A stretch of 64,000 bases of DNA from Microvelia longipes (taxonomy: Eukaryota > Arthropoda > Insecta > Hemiptera > Veliidae), in the NCBI GenBank assembly GCA_018340805.1, contig JACMZG010001914.1, positions 20,013,742 to 20,077,741 of the forward strand, read 5' to 3'. Within the stretch, counting starts at the first letter, position 1. Every line of letters starts with the position of its first letter. Under the pieces are notes generated by a model. That model did not search any database. It was not told where the DNA came from and saw only the letters and a program-made list of their open reading frames with translations. Positions 1 to 8,976 of this stretch are shown here, one piece after another. Position numbers and translations under genes: made by a program.

Positions 1-99
1 AATTTAAAAATTTTTGTTTACGCCAATGTTTGTTTAAGCGATTTTTTTATTATGATTATTGTATGTTATATCACAGTAGCATATATGTTCATATTTGAA

Positions 100-600
100 A
101 GAAAAAATCATTCTCGGGCGGTTGTCCGCATGTTGGGCGAATTTTCTTGGGAATACGTGTTTCCGTGCTTAACAATTCATTTCTTGCTTAAGGTTCCGGT
201 TTATGCTTTATAATTTGAGCAGGAACTCAATTTATATAAATAAATAAAGCATTCAAGCACATTTTTGCTGTAGTTTTATAGAAATGAGCACAATTTTCCT
301 TTTGGCTTCGCAAATCTAGCTTCTAAAATTGGCATTGCACACTGTTATTAGAACTAGTTTAATGCTTGGTTTCTTTAAAGTTTTTAGAGCATTTCCTTTA
401 AAAACTTGGAACGGGGTTTTTTATTCAGCTCAAACCGGGTCAATGACGTCAATACATCCTGGTTTTCAATAAGTTTCGTGTCGTCCCGAGGATTGACTTG
501 TGTCGTGGTCCAAGGTTCGACTCCCGCCAACGCCTATGCTATTAGCTAATTTTTTTTAAAGGAAATTCGCTAAAAACATGTACGATTTAATAAAAACCTA
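100..600 (-). repeat. Diverged copy of the GCGCGG/CTAA interspersed repeat (family F)
   Basis: Read on the minus strand, this stretch follows the same order of blocks as the copy at 37346-37915: a GAATTTCC-type end, a block with GGCG..GAACCT..GACCACGACAC, a middle AT-rich part with TAAACTAGT, the ..CCGGAACC.. block, and a GGACAACCGCCC end close to position 113. It differs from the younger copies at many positions and holds a TGACGTCA block (440-450) also seen near 19270. It is therefore an old member. No coding potential is visible. Confidence 0.6.
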
Positions 601-1135
601 GGTTTATTCCCACAAAAAAAATATATTTTAAGTTGTAAAAATATAATTAAACCATTGGCAGTAATTGTTTTTATAAAAATTTTACATACCGTTAACATAA
701 TAGGGTGGCAGGGAAGAACAATGATACTTATTAATTACCCCCACCTTTCATTATTGTACACAATATTATAATTATTTATGTTATTTTTTAATTGTATAAA
801 AAATAAAATGATAATTTATTTATTATTAATTTGCATTATTGTATTGTATTGTTACTTATATTGTGCGAAACGCGTTTAAATTCAGTCATCAATTATTTTT
901 AAAAAGGCTTCAACTTCGCACATTTAGTGCAATTTTCTAGGTGATAGAGGACTTCTTAATTCTTTTGGATTTTTAAAATTGATTAACCCTTAGAAAATGT
1001 AATATTAGAGTTTGATAATATTGAAGTTTGATTTCTGGGTAGCTCAACTGAACCAATTTCAAGTTAAATTAATACAGTAGAAGTTATGAGTTAAGGTTTA
1101 CTTAAGTATAGAGTCACACGTCACACATACACACT
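601..1135. other. No recognisable feature
   Basis: AT-rich sequence with short A and T runs. I see no gene, no clear inverted or tandem structure, and no match to the repeat families defined elsewhere in the window. Confidence 0.5.
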
Positions 1136-1359
1136 TAATTTAATAACAAAATGCCTTCGGCCTCTTAGCAGCTCCTCGGCCATATGGTTATTATCAGCAG
1201 TTTGTCGTATTAGTAGTTTTGTAAGTGGCATACTGCCGGGATATTAGTGAATTTTCAAGTGTATTAGCCAAAAAACGTGATTTTCTTTACATAAAATTAT
1301 ATGGGTAAAGCGATAAAATAAAAACTAATAGAGATAATAAATGTAGCTTCGTCCTAGTG

Positions 1360-1447
<88 letters not shown>

Positions 1448-1660
1448 CATTTCCTATTCTTCATTCTGCTTGGAATTGAAGTAATGCTGATAATAAACTT
1501 GGCACAGAGGGTTTCGTATATGACTTCATGCATACCAAATTTCAATTTGATCCGATCACTTTCGTGTTTTATGATCTTTTAAATAAAGTGGTATTAATTG
1601 TGTACCAATTAACACTGTGTGTACAAACACACTGGGAGCTTCTCATAAAAAAATAAAACT
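1136..1660 (+). repeat. Interspersed repeat of family B/C with internal TA tract
   Basis: The left part (1140-1360) matches the heads of the copies at 29825 and 46955: a CGGCC..CATATGGTT block, AAGTGGCATACTGC, and GTGATTTTCTTTAC. A TA tract follows. The right part (1475-1660) has the AATGCTGATAAT block, a TACCAAATTTCAATTTGATCC block and ACACACTGGGAGCT, which are landmarks of family B. Families B and C may be variants of one element. Copies are strongly diverged and non-coding. Confidence 0.55.
1363..1443. repeat. (TA)n microsatellite
   Basis: Nearly pure TA dinucleotide tract with one small interruption, inside an interspersed repeat. Confidence 0.95.
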
Positions 1661-2569
1661 AACTTTCAATAAAGTAATTTTATTTGAACAATTATGAAAG
1701 TAGAATGTATGAATAAAATGCAAATATAATTGGTTCGATTGCACTCCGAGCAAAGCACAAAAATACTAAACCCGAATTTAAAGACGTGTGAAAGAACCTT
1801 ATAGTAAACTTGTAGCGCAAATGTACATATATACGTCAATAAAGAGTAGCAGAAACATCCATTCTTAATTTTTCTCGTAAGTAAGCGTACACTGTATTTA
1901 CAGAATTGGAAGTCTACGCTACTGGATGTAAACCCGAAAAAGCGTTCTAGCGTCAAATATCAAAAATTCTTAAAAGATCGTGCGAATGGGCATTTTAGCT
2001 ACATATTTTTGTAGCTTGGAATACAGTCTAGGAGACGACCTTTAGCGTTATCGACCAATCCCGTTAACACTTCTTAAAGACAATTTACAAAAAGTAGTAT
2101 GTACAGTTGCGTTGGTATTCAGTAGCGTTAAACGCCTAGACTCGGTTTAGGGTACAAAATTTTTATTGTGATTGTTCATTTTAAAACAATTAAAAGTTAT
2201 GACTTCTTTTATCCTTTACACGCATATGCGCAACCCAATCCGTGGACATAATGTATATTTTCGCCAATAACTTAGGAACTAAGAATTAAATAGATATGGA
2301 ATTTTGATTGCTAGGTCATTATGTGTCGTACGTTGAAAATAAAAAGTGAGAAAATAAAAAGTTATAGACCGTTTAAGTTTGAAAATTTAAAAGTTTATAT
2401 TTTCAAAATGGCAACCAATATCAAACTAAAATTTAGGGGATCCATTCACCTCTTATAAATATACATATGTGCCCAGCTTTAACTTGATTGGTTTTAATTT
2501 TCATTTATCAATTATTTGACATTTTTAACTCTGCAAAATAAGTTAACACAGTTAATTTTTCCTACTGTA
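1661..2569. other. No recognisable feature
   Basis: AT-rich. A 96-codon open frame lies on the minus strand (1666-1956), but it has no recognisable domain and low-complexity composition, so I do not call it a gene. Confidence 0.5.
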
Positions 2570-2705
2570 CAAGTAGACCTTATGTCGTATAGTTTTGCCA
2601 AGTTTAATTTCTCTAGCATACACACAGTGGTAGTTATGCGTGACACAAACACTTTTATGAAAACCGCTTAAAACGTCATTAAAGTGCCTGAAAGCGATAA
2701 TTATG
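2570..2705 (+). repeat. Fragment of interspersed repeat family B (distal end)
   Basis: Contains the ordered landmarks CTCTAGCATA..ACAC..GGTAGTTATG, ACTTTTATGAAAACCGCTTAAAACG and GTGCCTGAAA. The copy at 37195-37320 shows the same order. Diverged fragment. Confidence 0.5.
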
Positions 2706-3047
2706 ATACCTTGGTTTCAGATTTTTTTTAGGTGAACACTATACTTTTCCTTTATACCTTCGTTAGTATGTGTGAAAAAGTAAAAATGTATTATTTTTTA
2801 CTTATACTTGTGCAATGTTCTGAATCATCTCTTCCCTTGAACATTTAGAATTCCAAACAATAAGTAGATAAACAAAACAACTTGAAATAACACAATCAGA
2901 AGTTTGAAGAAGAAATTAGCACTTGAATAGATAAAACAATAGATAGTGTGATGAGCAACACAGCTAATATTCTAGCGACTTATGAATTACGATCCAAACC
3001 TCTATACTTACCTATTATGTATTTATTATATCTATAGCTCGTTTTAC

Positions 3048-3195
3048 TGAGTTTTCAAAGAAAAAAAATAGTTTATGAGGGTAGGGGGAAATGGATTGTT
3101 TGAAAAGAAGGTCTCACTAATCGAGAGTATACCTACATACATACACACACAAACACACACACACACAACACATATATTATATATATATATATATA

Positions 3196-3259
<64 letters not shown>

Positions 3260-3320
3260 TGTGTGTGTACGAGATTTGTTTTCCTCGACGTTTTTATGGA
3301 GCACGATAACTGTTAAAAGC
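3048..3320 (-). repeat. 3' part of a family C repeat, cut off by the satellite
   Basis: On the minus strand the order is GTTATCGT..CC..AAAACGTC, then an expanded TA/TG tract, then GATTAGTGAGACC, then an end with CATAAACTATTTTTTTTC. This is the order at the 3' ends of the copies at 29825-30530 and 46955-47520. The 5' side stops abruptly at 3320, where the satellite array begins. Confidence 0.55.
3137..3270. repeat. Compound CATA/CA, (TA)n and (TG)n microsatellite
   Basis: CATACATACACACACA at the left, a TA tract, then a TG tract with one interruption. The open frames here encoding runs of Tyr/Ile, Thr/His or Val/Cys are products of the repeat and not genes. Confidence 0.95.
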
Positions 3321-3490
3321 TATATCATTTGATACTACCGAGTTTTGCAACACATGAATAGTTGACACAAATATAATTGTGCGAGAGACACCTAGGAAAT
3401 GTAACAAGCAAAATGCAATGCTACATCTGGAACTGTTTCCATCATTCGACATTCGTCATCATTGATGGCTCGACATAATGTCATGTCCCA

Positions 3491-3532
3491 CTCTGTTTCG
3501 TTACGTCTAACTCATCAGGGCGCCCGACAGAG
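3491..3532 (-). ncRNA. Hammerhead ribozyme, satellite unit 1
   Basis: Minus strand 5' to 3': CUCUGUC, a short GGGCGCC segment, CUGAUGA, a helix II hairpin GUUA-GACG-UAAC, then GAAA and CAGAG. All core positions are the standard ones: C3 to A9 as CUGAUGA, a G-C pair closing helix II, GAA at 12-14, and A15.1 facing U16.1. Cleavage would follow C17 of GUC, between complements of 3526 and 3525. Helix III is CUCUGU against ACAGAG, 6 bp, all Watson-Crick. This unit has one extra G in the helix I segment compared with units 2, 4 and 5. Confidence 0.85.
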
Positions 3533-3807
3533 CCTGAACTCACTCTGACCTTCAATTAATTCCGAAGAAATATAATGTGAAGTACTTACCAGAGACGAGC
3601 GGTGCTCTCTTACCGCCATCATGCATGGCAAGCAAAACATATATCATTTGATACTACAGAGTTTTGCAACACATGAATAGTTGACACAATATAATTGTGC
3701 GAGAGACACCTAGGAAATGTAACAAGCAAAATGCAATGCTACATCTGGGAACTGTTCCATCATTCGACATTCGTCATCATTGATGGCTCGACATAATGTC
3801 ATGTCCA

Positions 3808-3848
3808 CTCTGTTTCGTTACGTCTAACTCATCAGGGCGCCGACAGAG
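3808..3848 (-). ncRNA. Hammerhead ribozyme, satellite unit 2
   Basis: Same core as in unit 1, with helix I segment GGCGCC. Predicted cleavage lies after the complement of position 3842, 316 nt from the site in unit 1. Type III arrangement (helix III outermost). Confidence 0.85.
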
Positions 3849-4121
3849 CCTGAACTCACTCTGACCTTCAATTAATTCCGAAAATATAATGTGAAGTACT
3901 TACCAGAGACGAGCGGTGCTCTCTTACCGCCATCATGCATGGCAAGCAAAACATATATCATTTGATACTACCGAGTTTTGCAACACATGAATAGTTGACA
4001 CAATATAATTGTGCGAGAGACACCTAGGAAATGTAACAAGCAAAATGCAATGCTACATCTGGGAACTGTTCCATCATTCGACATTCGTCATCATTGATGC
4101 TCGACATAATGTCATGTCCCA

Positions 4122-4161
4122 CTCTGTTTCGTTACGTCTAACTCATCAGGCGCCGACAGAG
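4122..4161 (-). ncRNA. Hammerhead ribozyme, satellite unit 3
   Basis: CUGAUGA, GUUAGACGUAAC, GAAA and CAGAG are all intact. One C of the helix I segment is missing (GGCGC before CUGAUGA), a homopolymer difference that could be a sequencing error. Predicted cleavage is after the complement of 4155. Confidence 0.8.
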
Positions 4162-4435
4162 CCTGAACTCACTCTGACCTTCAATTAATTCCGAAGAATA
4201 TAATGTGAAGTACTTACCAGAGACGAGCGGTGCTCTCTTACCGCCATCATGCATGGCAAGCAAAACATATATCATTTGATACTACCGAGTTTTGCAACAC
4301 ATGAATAGTTGACAAATATATTGTGCGAGAGACACCTAGGAAAATGTAACAAGCAAAATGCAATGCTACATCTGGGAACTGTTCCATCATTCGACATTCG
4401 TCATCATTGATGGCTCGACATAATGTCATGTCCCA

Positions 4436-4476
4436 CTCTGTTTCGTTACGTCTAACTCATCAGGGCGCCGACAGAG
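4436..4476 (-). ncRNA. Hammerhead ribozyme, satellite unit 4
   Basis: Core, helix II and helix III identical to unit 2, helix I segment GGCGCC. Predicted cleavage after the complement of 4470. Confidence 0.85.
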
Positions 4477-4751
4477 CCTGAACTCACTCTGACCTTCAAT
4501 TAATTCCGAAGAATATAATGTGAAGTACTTACCCAGAGACGAGCGTGTCTCTTACCGCCATCATGCATGGCAAGCAAAACATATATCATTTGATACTACC
4601 GAGGTTTTGCAACACATGAATAGTTGACACAATATAATTGTGCGAGAGACACCTAGGAAATGTAACAAGCAAAATGCAATGCTACATCTGGGAACTGTTC
4701 CATCATTCGACATTCGTCATCATTGATGGCTCGACATAATGTCATGTCCCA

Positions 4752-4792
4752 CTCTGTTTCGTTACGTCTAACTCATCAGGGCGCCGACAGAG
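4752..4792 (-). ncRNA. Hammerhead ribozyme, satellite unit 5
   Basis: Core, helix II and helix III identical to unit 2, helix I segment GGCGCC. Predicted cleavage after the complement of 4786. The unit is truncated downstream, but the ribozyme itself is complete. Confidence 0.85.
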
Positions 4793-4854
4793 CCTGAACT
4801 CACTCTGACCTTCAATTAATTCCGAAGAATATAATGTGAAGTACTTACCAGAGA

Positions 4855-4895
4855 TGATAATATATAATCAAATGATATATGTTTTGCTTGCCATG
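4855..4895 (+). repeat. Short inverted satellite fragment at the LTR junction
   Basis: After a 13-base AT-rich spacer, bases from about 4868 to 4895 are the reverse complement of a stretch of the satellite (the part reading CATGGCAAGCAAAACATATA in the array). The array therefore switches orientation immediately before the retrotransposon LTR begins. Confidence 0.75.
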
Positions 4896-5626
4896 CGAAT
4901 ACGGTAAAAAACTTCAAGAGATAACAAGGTTTTATCAAGTTATCATCGAATTACACTTGTACTGGTTCTCCATAAATCAAAAGAGTCGTTATCTGTAGCA
5001 TTTATATGTCCATCAATAACTGCTAAGCCAATCAGGTTAAGATGGTGCAACTGCTACTAGTTAATGTCAAATTCAACCTATTTTGATAATTAGGCCAAAT
5101 TTGGTTGGTAATGGTAAAATTTAACTCACCAATCTTCGATGTTAACAATTTATGAATTTTACCCAGATATTGGTCTGAGATGCCGTAAGAATTTGAGTTT
5201 GGCTCCAAAATTATGGTTCTGATGAAGGTCGCCACTAGTGGTTAGCCGGTAGAAATAGGTAATTATGATGAATTGGTCTTCATGAATTTTAGAGATCGCA
5301 CAAGTGAATGTTTGACGGTAATAAGGTAGGTAGGTAAACTAGACACATCACAAGTGAAGATCAAACTAGTACTAAAAACTCAGTATAAAACTAGGTGAAA
5401 GTTAATTTATAAAACCGTAAACAAAGATAAAGCTAGTTTAAGTGACAACAATAAAACTATAAAAAAATGAAATATTTAAAACAAAGGAAGTATTAAATTC
5501 CAAAACAAAACTATCTATCCTAGACAAGGGAGTTTATTCAGTATTAGATCAGAGGTCAAATCAAAGTTCAATCTTTTTAACATAAACAATTAATAAAAAT
5601 TTAAAGATTCATCTCCCTTTGCAACA
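4896..5626 (-). repeat. 3' LTR of the BEL/Pao element
   Basis: 731 bp, direct repeat of 11906-12632. On the minus strand it begins TGTTGCAAAGGG and ends CCGTATTCG, or ..TTCGCA if two flanking bases are included. It has one extra base in four homopolymers relative to the other LTR. Its outer edge touches an inverted satellite fragment. The 67-codon frame in both LTRs (5032-5235, 12042-12245) is not conserved coding sequence. Confidence 0.95.
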
Positions 5627-7358
5627 TACCGCCCACCAAATTTTTATTGATCTTAATCGGTACACTAGTACTTAAACACGATACGAAGGGTTCAGCGGAA
5701 GTGCTGGCTGGATCTGAGGAATCTACGGAGGATAGTTTGGGCAGATCAGAGGCATCCTCTGAGGATAGGTTTGGTGAATTAGGTGAGGTTATGGATGTTA
5801 AGGGTACTAGATTTACCACTGATCGTTTAATGATGCCCTTTGATGTCTGTAAGCTAACTACTCGCACGATCTGGTCTTCTCCTGGGTGGGTCTCAATTAC
5901 TCTTGCAAGGGGCCAGTGCAATGGAGGTGTTTGACGGTCCCTTATTATCACTAGATCCCCGATCTTTAAATTAGGAGTTAGCTTGCACCATTTCTGCCGT
6001 TGCTGGAGGGTGTTAAGATATTCCAATTTCCAACGACTCCAAAAGTGCTGAGTCCTTTCGCGAAGTAACTCCCAACGGTTAAGACGATTTAAATTGGTCG
6101 AAGTATAATCCGATTCAGGCAGTGAGGTGAGTGGCTGTCCTATAATAAAGTGACCTGGAGTTAGGGCTTGCAGGTCAGAAGGATCTGAAGACAAAGGTAC
6201 CAAAGGACGTGAATTGAGGACTCCCTCAATTTTAACAAGCATGGTGTTAAGTTCCTCTAGAGTAAAGGTTTGAGAGCCTAGCACCTTTGTTAACAATGAT
6301 TTAGTCGACTTCACGCCAGCCTCCCATATTCCTCCAAAATGGGGAGAGTATGGGGGGTTGAACGTCCATTTAACGCCCTTAGGTGAAACATAATTTATAA
6401 TAGATTCATGTGTTTTATTGTCCTCAAACCAAGCATAGATGTCTCGAAGATAATTTGCTGCCCCCACAAAATTAGTTCCGCAGTCTGAAACGATCAACGA
6501 TGGTACTCCTCTTCGATAGATTAATCGGTCTAGTGCGTTAAGAAACGATTCCGTAGATAAGGCAGTGCAAATTTCGAGATGCATTGCTTTTGTGGAAAGA
6601 CAGATAAATAAACATAAATAGGTTTTGTATGAATGTGCATTTTGTCGGTTCGATTCGCGACAACTAAACGGACCCGCAAAGTCTACTCCCACTTTATAGA
6701 ACGGTCGAACTTCTGAAAATCGAGACGATGGCAGATTTCCCATGAAAGGTGGTGAGCTGAGTTTCTTCGATTTGAAGCACTTGAGGCATTTGAAAATACG
6801 ATGACGGATAAGGCTTCGGTCTGATGGAATCCAATATGAAGTTCTAATGATAGCTTGAAGAGCAGACACATTAGCATGACAATGAACTAGGTGGTGATGA
6901 TCGACAACAAGTTTGGCAAAATAAGATTTATTTGGTAGCAAGATGGGAAACTTACGTTCGTATGGTAAAGAGCTATGCTTTAGCCTGCCGCCCACCCTGA
7001 GAACTCCTTCTTTATCAAGAAACGCATTAAGGCTGTTGAGTAATGCAGACGGTTTCAACTGATCACTGAAAGCTTCCGGAAAATATCTCCGCTGAAGATT
7101 TTTTATAACATCAAACTTAGCTTCGGTAAACTCTTCGGTAGTAATCGTTCCTTTCCTGAGCGAAGCATGAGGGCGCCAATCTGCTAGCAGACGACGAACA
7201 TACGCCCAGGATCTAATAAGAGTTACATATCTGTCAAACTTCTCGGTAAAAGAAATCATATCAAATTCTATCAAAGTTTCCACGGTAACTAACGTTGTTT
7301 TGATTTCTGGTAGATCATTAGGAGGGTCAATAGTAGAAGAGATGTGCCACTCAGACAT
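5601..7358 (-). CDS. pol: BEL/Pao pol, integrase and C-terminal region (broken pol)
   Basis: 585 codons, the integrase part of pol, which inserts the cDNA copy into the genome. An upstream linker (residues ~1-125) is followed by the zinc-binding H-H-C-C region (about 150-195, ending ..KCLKC). The DDE core then has its aspartate in GVDFAGP (about 225), its second in SDCGTNF (about 290) and its glutamate in GGIWEAG (about 345). The C-terminal part contains GDLVIIRD and a basic tail. All three catalytic residues are present. The frame ends 26 bp inside the downstream LTR (..GGMLQREMNL), as is usual in this group. It is in the same frame as the RNase H segment upstream, separated by a TAG at 7371-7373 where relatives have Trp, so the Met at 7358 is not a true start. 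Confidence 0.93.
   Translation of the reverse strand: MSEWHISSTIDPPNDLPEIKTTLVTVETLIEFDMISFTEKFDRYVTLIRSWAYVRRLLADWRPHASLRKGTITTEEFTEAKFDVIKNLQRRYFPEAFSDQLKPSALLNSLNAFLDKEGVLRVGGRLKHSSLPYERKFPILLPNKSYFAKLVVDHHHLVHCHANVSALQAIIRTSYWIPSDRSLIRHRIFKCLKCFKSKKLSSPPFMGNLPSSRFSEVRPFYKVGVDFAGPFSCRESNRQNAHSYKTYLCLFICLSTKAMHLEICTALSTESFLNALDRLIYRRGVPSLIVSDCGTNFVGAANYLRDIYAWFEDNKTHESIINYVSPKGVKWTFNPPYSPHFGGIWEAGVKSTKSLLTKVLGSQTFTLEELNTMLVKIEGVLNSRPLVPLSSDPSDLQALTPGHFIIGQPLTSLPESDYTSTNLNRLNRWELLRERTQHFWSRWKLEYLNTLQQRQKWCKLTPNLKIGDLVIIRDRQTPPLHWPLARVIETHPGEDQIVRVVSLQTSKGIIKRSVVNLVPLTSITSPNSPNLSSEDASDLPKLSSVDSSDPASTSAEPFVSCLSTSVPIKINKNLVGGMLQREMNL
5627..5640 (-). other. Polypurine tract before the 3' LTR
   Basis: The minus strand reads ATTTGGTGGGCGGTA directly before the LTR start TGTTGC. 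It is G-rich and mostly purine, in the place where plus-strand DNA synthesis primes. It overlaps the end of pol. Confidence 0.6.
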
Positions 7359-7370
7359 TGGAAGATAAAG

Positions 7371-7632
7371 CTATGACGGTCCATGCCACCAAAGATCGTG
7401 TTGTGACAGAGCAGATGGAAGTAAACCGCGTGAGCCACAATCAGCTGGATTTTGATCCGTGCTGATGTGATGCCACCATTCTTTGTTAGTGGAGTCACAG
7501 ATTTTTACAATTCTGTGTTGTACAAAAGTTTTTAGCAGGCTAGGATCGCTACGCAGCCAGCAAAGCACGATAGTCGAATCGGTGAACAATGTTATTTTCT
7601 CGATATTAAGCGAACTTCTAAGTTTGTAAATT
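7371..7632 (-). CDS. pol: BEL/Pao pol, C-terminal part of RNase H (fragment)
   Basis: The open frame contains FTDSTIVLCWL, with the catalytic Asp-Ser of RNase H, then WWHHISTDQNPADCGSRG and LWWHGPS. All are hallmark RNase H segments of BEL/Pao pol. It is separated from the previous segment by a one-base frame break near 7635 and from the integrase by an in-frame TAG at 7371-7373. The domain removes the RNA strand from the RNA-DNA hybrid during reverse transcription. Confidence 0.88.
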
Positions 7633-7637
7633 GACTT

Positions 7638-8246
7638 CTATAGTTCACACAACAAGAGAGCTCCGCATAACTCCAGCCTAGGAACGGTCATCGGTTTGGT
7701 TGGAGCTAACTTAGTTTTTGATTTCAAAAGCGATACTTTAGTCAAACCTGCATGCTCCGATCGCAGATACAGCACTGCACAGTACCCACGTTGTGAAGCA
7801 TCACAGAAGCCGACAATATGGTTTTCACTATCTACATGAGGAAGCAGGTAGCGAGGGATGGATATTTTTTCGATATTTCTTAAATCTAAAATAAATTCTT
7901 CCCACAATTGAGCTATATTTTCTGAGACTGAGTCATCCCAGTCTATCTTAGCTAACCATGTTAATTGAAGAATTGTCTTAGCGTAGAAAATACTTGGAGC
8001 TAAGTAACCCAGGGGATCGTAAATACGAGCGATGTTAGAAAGGATTGATCTTTTGGTCGGGACAAATTCAGGTGGTTCGACCTGGTAAAAGAACACATCC
8101 TGGACAGGGTTCCAACGTAATCCTAAAATCTTAATTGAAACGTTGCCTTCATCAGGAATAATAAAAGGTTCGGTATTTGAGGTTTCGGTAGTGGAGGAGA
8201 TGAGCTCATCACAGTTACTCGCCCACTTGCTTAATTCGAATCCCAA
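7638..8246 (-). CDS. pol: BEL/Pao pol, end of reverse transcriptase and start of RNase H
   Basis: 202 codons. It begins in the reverse-transcriptase thumb/connection (GFELSKWASN) and runs through the conserved ARIYDPLGYLAPS and TWLAKIDWDD segments. The RNase H start follows: IVGFCDASQRGYCAVLYLR, whose Asp is the first catalytic residue, then KLAPTKPMTVPRLELCGA. It ends at a stop created by a one-base break inside ..LLLCEL. The first Met shown is internal, because the true frame continues upstream across another frame break near 8275. Confidence 0.92.
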   Translation of the reverse strand: MGFELSKWASNCDELISSTTETSNTEPFIIPDEGNVSIKILGLRWNPVQDVFFYQVEPPEFVPTKRSILSNIARIYDPLGYLAPSIFYAKTILQLTWLAKIDWDDSVSENIAQLWEEFILDLRNIEKISIPRYLLPHVDSENHIVGFCDASQRGYCAVLYLRSEHAGLTKVSLLKSKTKLAPTKPMTVPRLELCGALLLCEL

Positions 8247-8275
8247 CTCGATAATAGATTGATCAATTGCTCTTT

Positions 8276-8384
8276 TAAGGTCAATGCTTCAGAAAGGCTA
8301 AACGCACCAGTAACCACATCATCCATATACGCATCATTGGCGAGAACCTGAGAAGCCAAAGGGTATTTATCCATTTCATCGAAG
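8276..8384 (-). CDS. pol: BEL/Pao pol, catalytic YMDD segment of reverse transcriptase
   Basis: A short open stretch in its own frame between two one-base breaks (near 8275 and 8385). It carries AYMDDVVTGAF, with the two catalytic aspartates at 8318-8323, and is flanked by DKYPLASQVL and LSEALTLK. It is too short to appear as a separate gene. Without it the polymerase would have no active site, so the element is coding-complete in content even though interrupted. Confidence 0.88.
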
Positions 8385-8976
8385 CAGCACGTTTAAAGGT
8401 CTTTAAAGCTTGATATGGTGCACACGATAAACCATATGTAACTGTCATTAGCTCATACTCCTGAACTTCACGATCTGGATGTGGCCGCCAAAGAATATGT
8501 TGGTATCTACGGTCCTCTTCTCTCACCAGAATTTGGCGATACATCTTCACAACGTCCGTGACAAACACTACTGGATAACGACGAAAGTTAAGCATTATAT
8601 CACAGATGTCTGCTTGAAGTTTTGGTCCTACTAGAAGATGATCGTTTAAAGATCCATTGGATGTAGACGCGGAGGCATCAAAGACGACTCGAAGTTTTGA
8701 GGTTGGTTTATCACGTCGAATTATTGCGTGATGTGGTATAATATAAGATGCAGGTTCTCTGGTAGGTCGCATGTGGCCCAGATCTTCGTACTCCTTCATA
8801 AACTTACGGTATTCTTCAGCAAGTTCTGGGTCGCGACTAAGTTTTCGTTCAAGAGCATAAAGTCGTTTTAGAGCCATGGGTTTTGATGGTCCCAAGATAG
8901 CATTATCTCTAAACGGTAACGAGACAAACGTATCTACCATTCTCCAAACGATAGGTAGTGTTGTTATAATGATCAT
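8281..8976 (-). CDS. pol: BEL/Pao pol, N-terminal and palm part of reverse transcriptase
   Basis: 231 codons. It contains the linker (FRDNAILGPSKPMALKRL), then PHHAIIRRDK, LRVVFDASAST, NDHLLVGPKLQ, VTDVVKMYRQI (first catalytic Asp) and ELMTVTYGLSCAPY. The order is typical of BEL/Pao reverse transcriptase. The last ~35 residues, after LKTFKRAA, are read in a wrong frame because of a one-base break near 8385; the YMDD motif follows in another frame. The first ~12 residues are also out of frame, since the frame joins the protease segment near 8938 by a one-base break. Confidence 0.92.
   Translation of the reverse strand: MIIITTLPIVWRMVDTFVSLPFRDNAILGPSKPMALKRLYALERKLSRDPELAEEYRKFMKEYEDLGHMRPTREPASYIIPHHAIIRRDKPTSKLRVVFDASASTSNGSLNDHLLVGPKLQADICDIMLNFRRYPVVFVTDVVKMYRQILVREEDRRYQHILWRPHPDREVQEYELMTVTYGLSCAPYQALKTFKRAASMKWINTLWLLRFSPMMRIWMMWLLVRLAFLKH

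Larger units (their letters stand above)
3321..4854 (-). repeat. Satellite of ~314-319 bp x 5, hammerhead-ribozyme bearing (retrozyme-like)
   Basis: Five head-to-tail units start at 3321, 3640, 3954, 4268 and 4582; spacings are 319, 314, 314 and 314, and the last unit stops near 4854. Units are almost identical. They differ mainly by one-base gains or losses in short homopolymers. There is no conserved open frame; the 60-codon frame at 4247-4429 is accidental. On the minus strand every unit carries a hammerhead ribozyme core (listed separately), so I give the functional strand as minus. Tandem monomers of about 300 bp with a hammerhead are what has been described for animal retrozymes. A transcript across the array should release unit-length RNA. 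Whether it is transcribed cannot be seen here. A second, decayed locus lies at 26632-27207. Confidence 0.93.

Noticed and set aside
505..530. B-box-like GGTTCGACTCC, possible tRNA gene
   Set aside because: No acceptor, D or anticodon arms fold around it; it belongs to family F, whose younger copies have GGTTCGAATTCC there.
4247..4429. 60-codon frame inside the satellite
   Set aside because: Not kept in all units once one-base differences are considered; the unit is better explained by its ribozyme.
5032..5235. 67-codon frame present in both LTRs (also 12042-12245)
   Set aside because: Identical only because LTRs are identical; no domain and no known LTR protein.
5210..5240. CTGATGA inside the LTR, possible hammerhead
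   Set aside because: No helix II and no GAAA within range on the plus strand.
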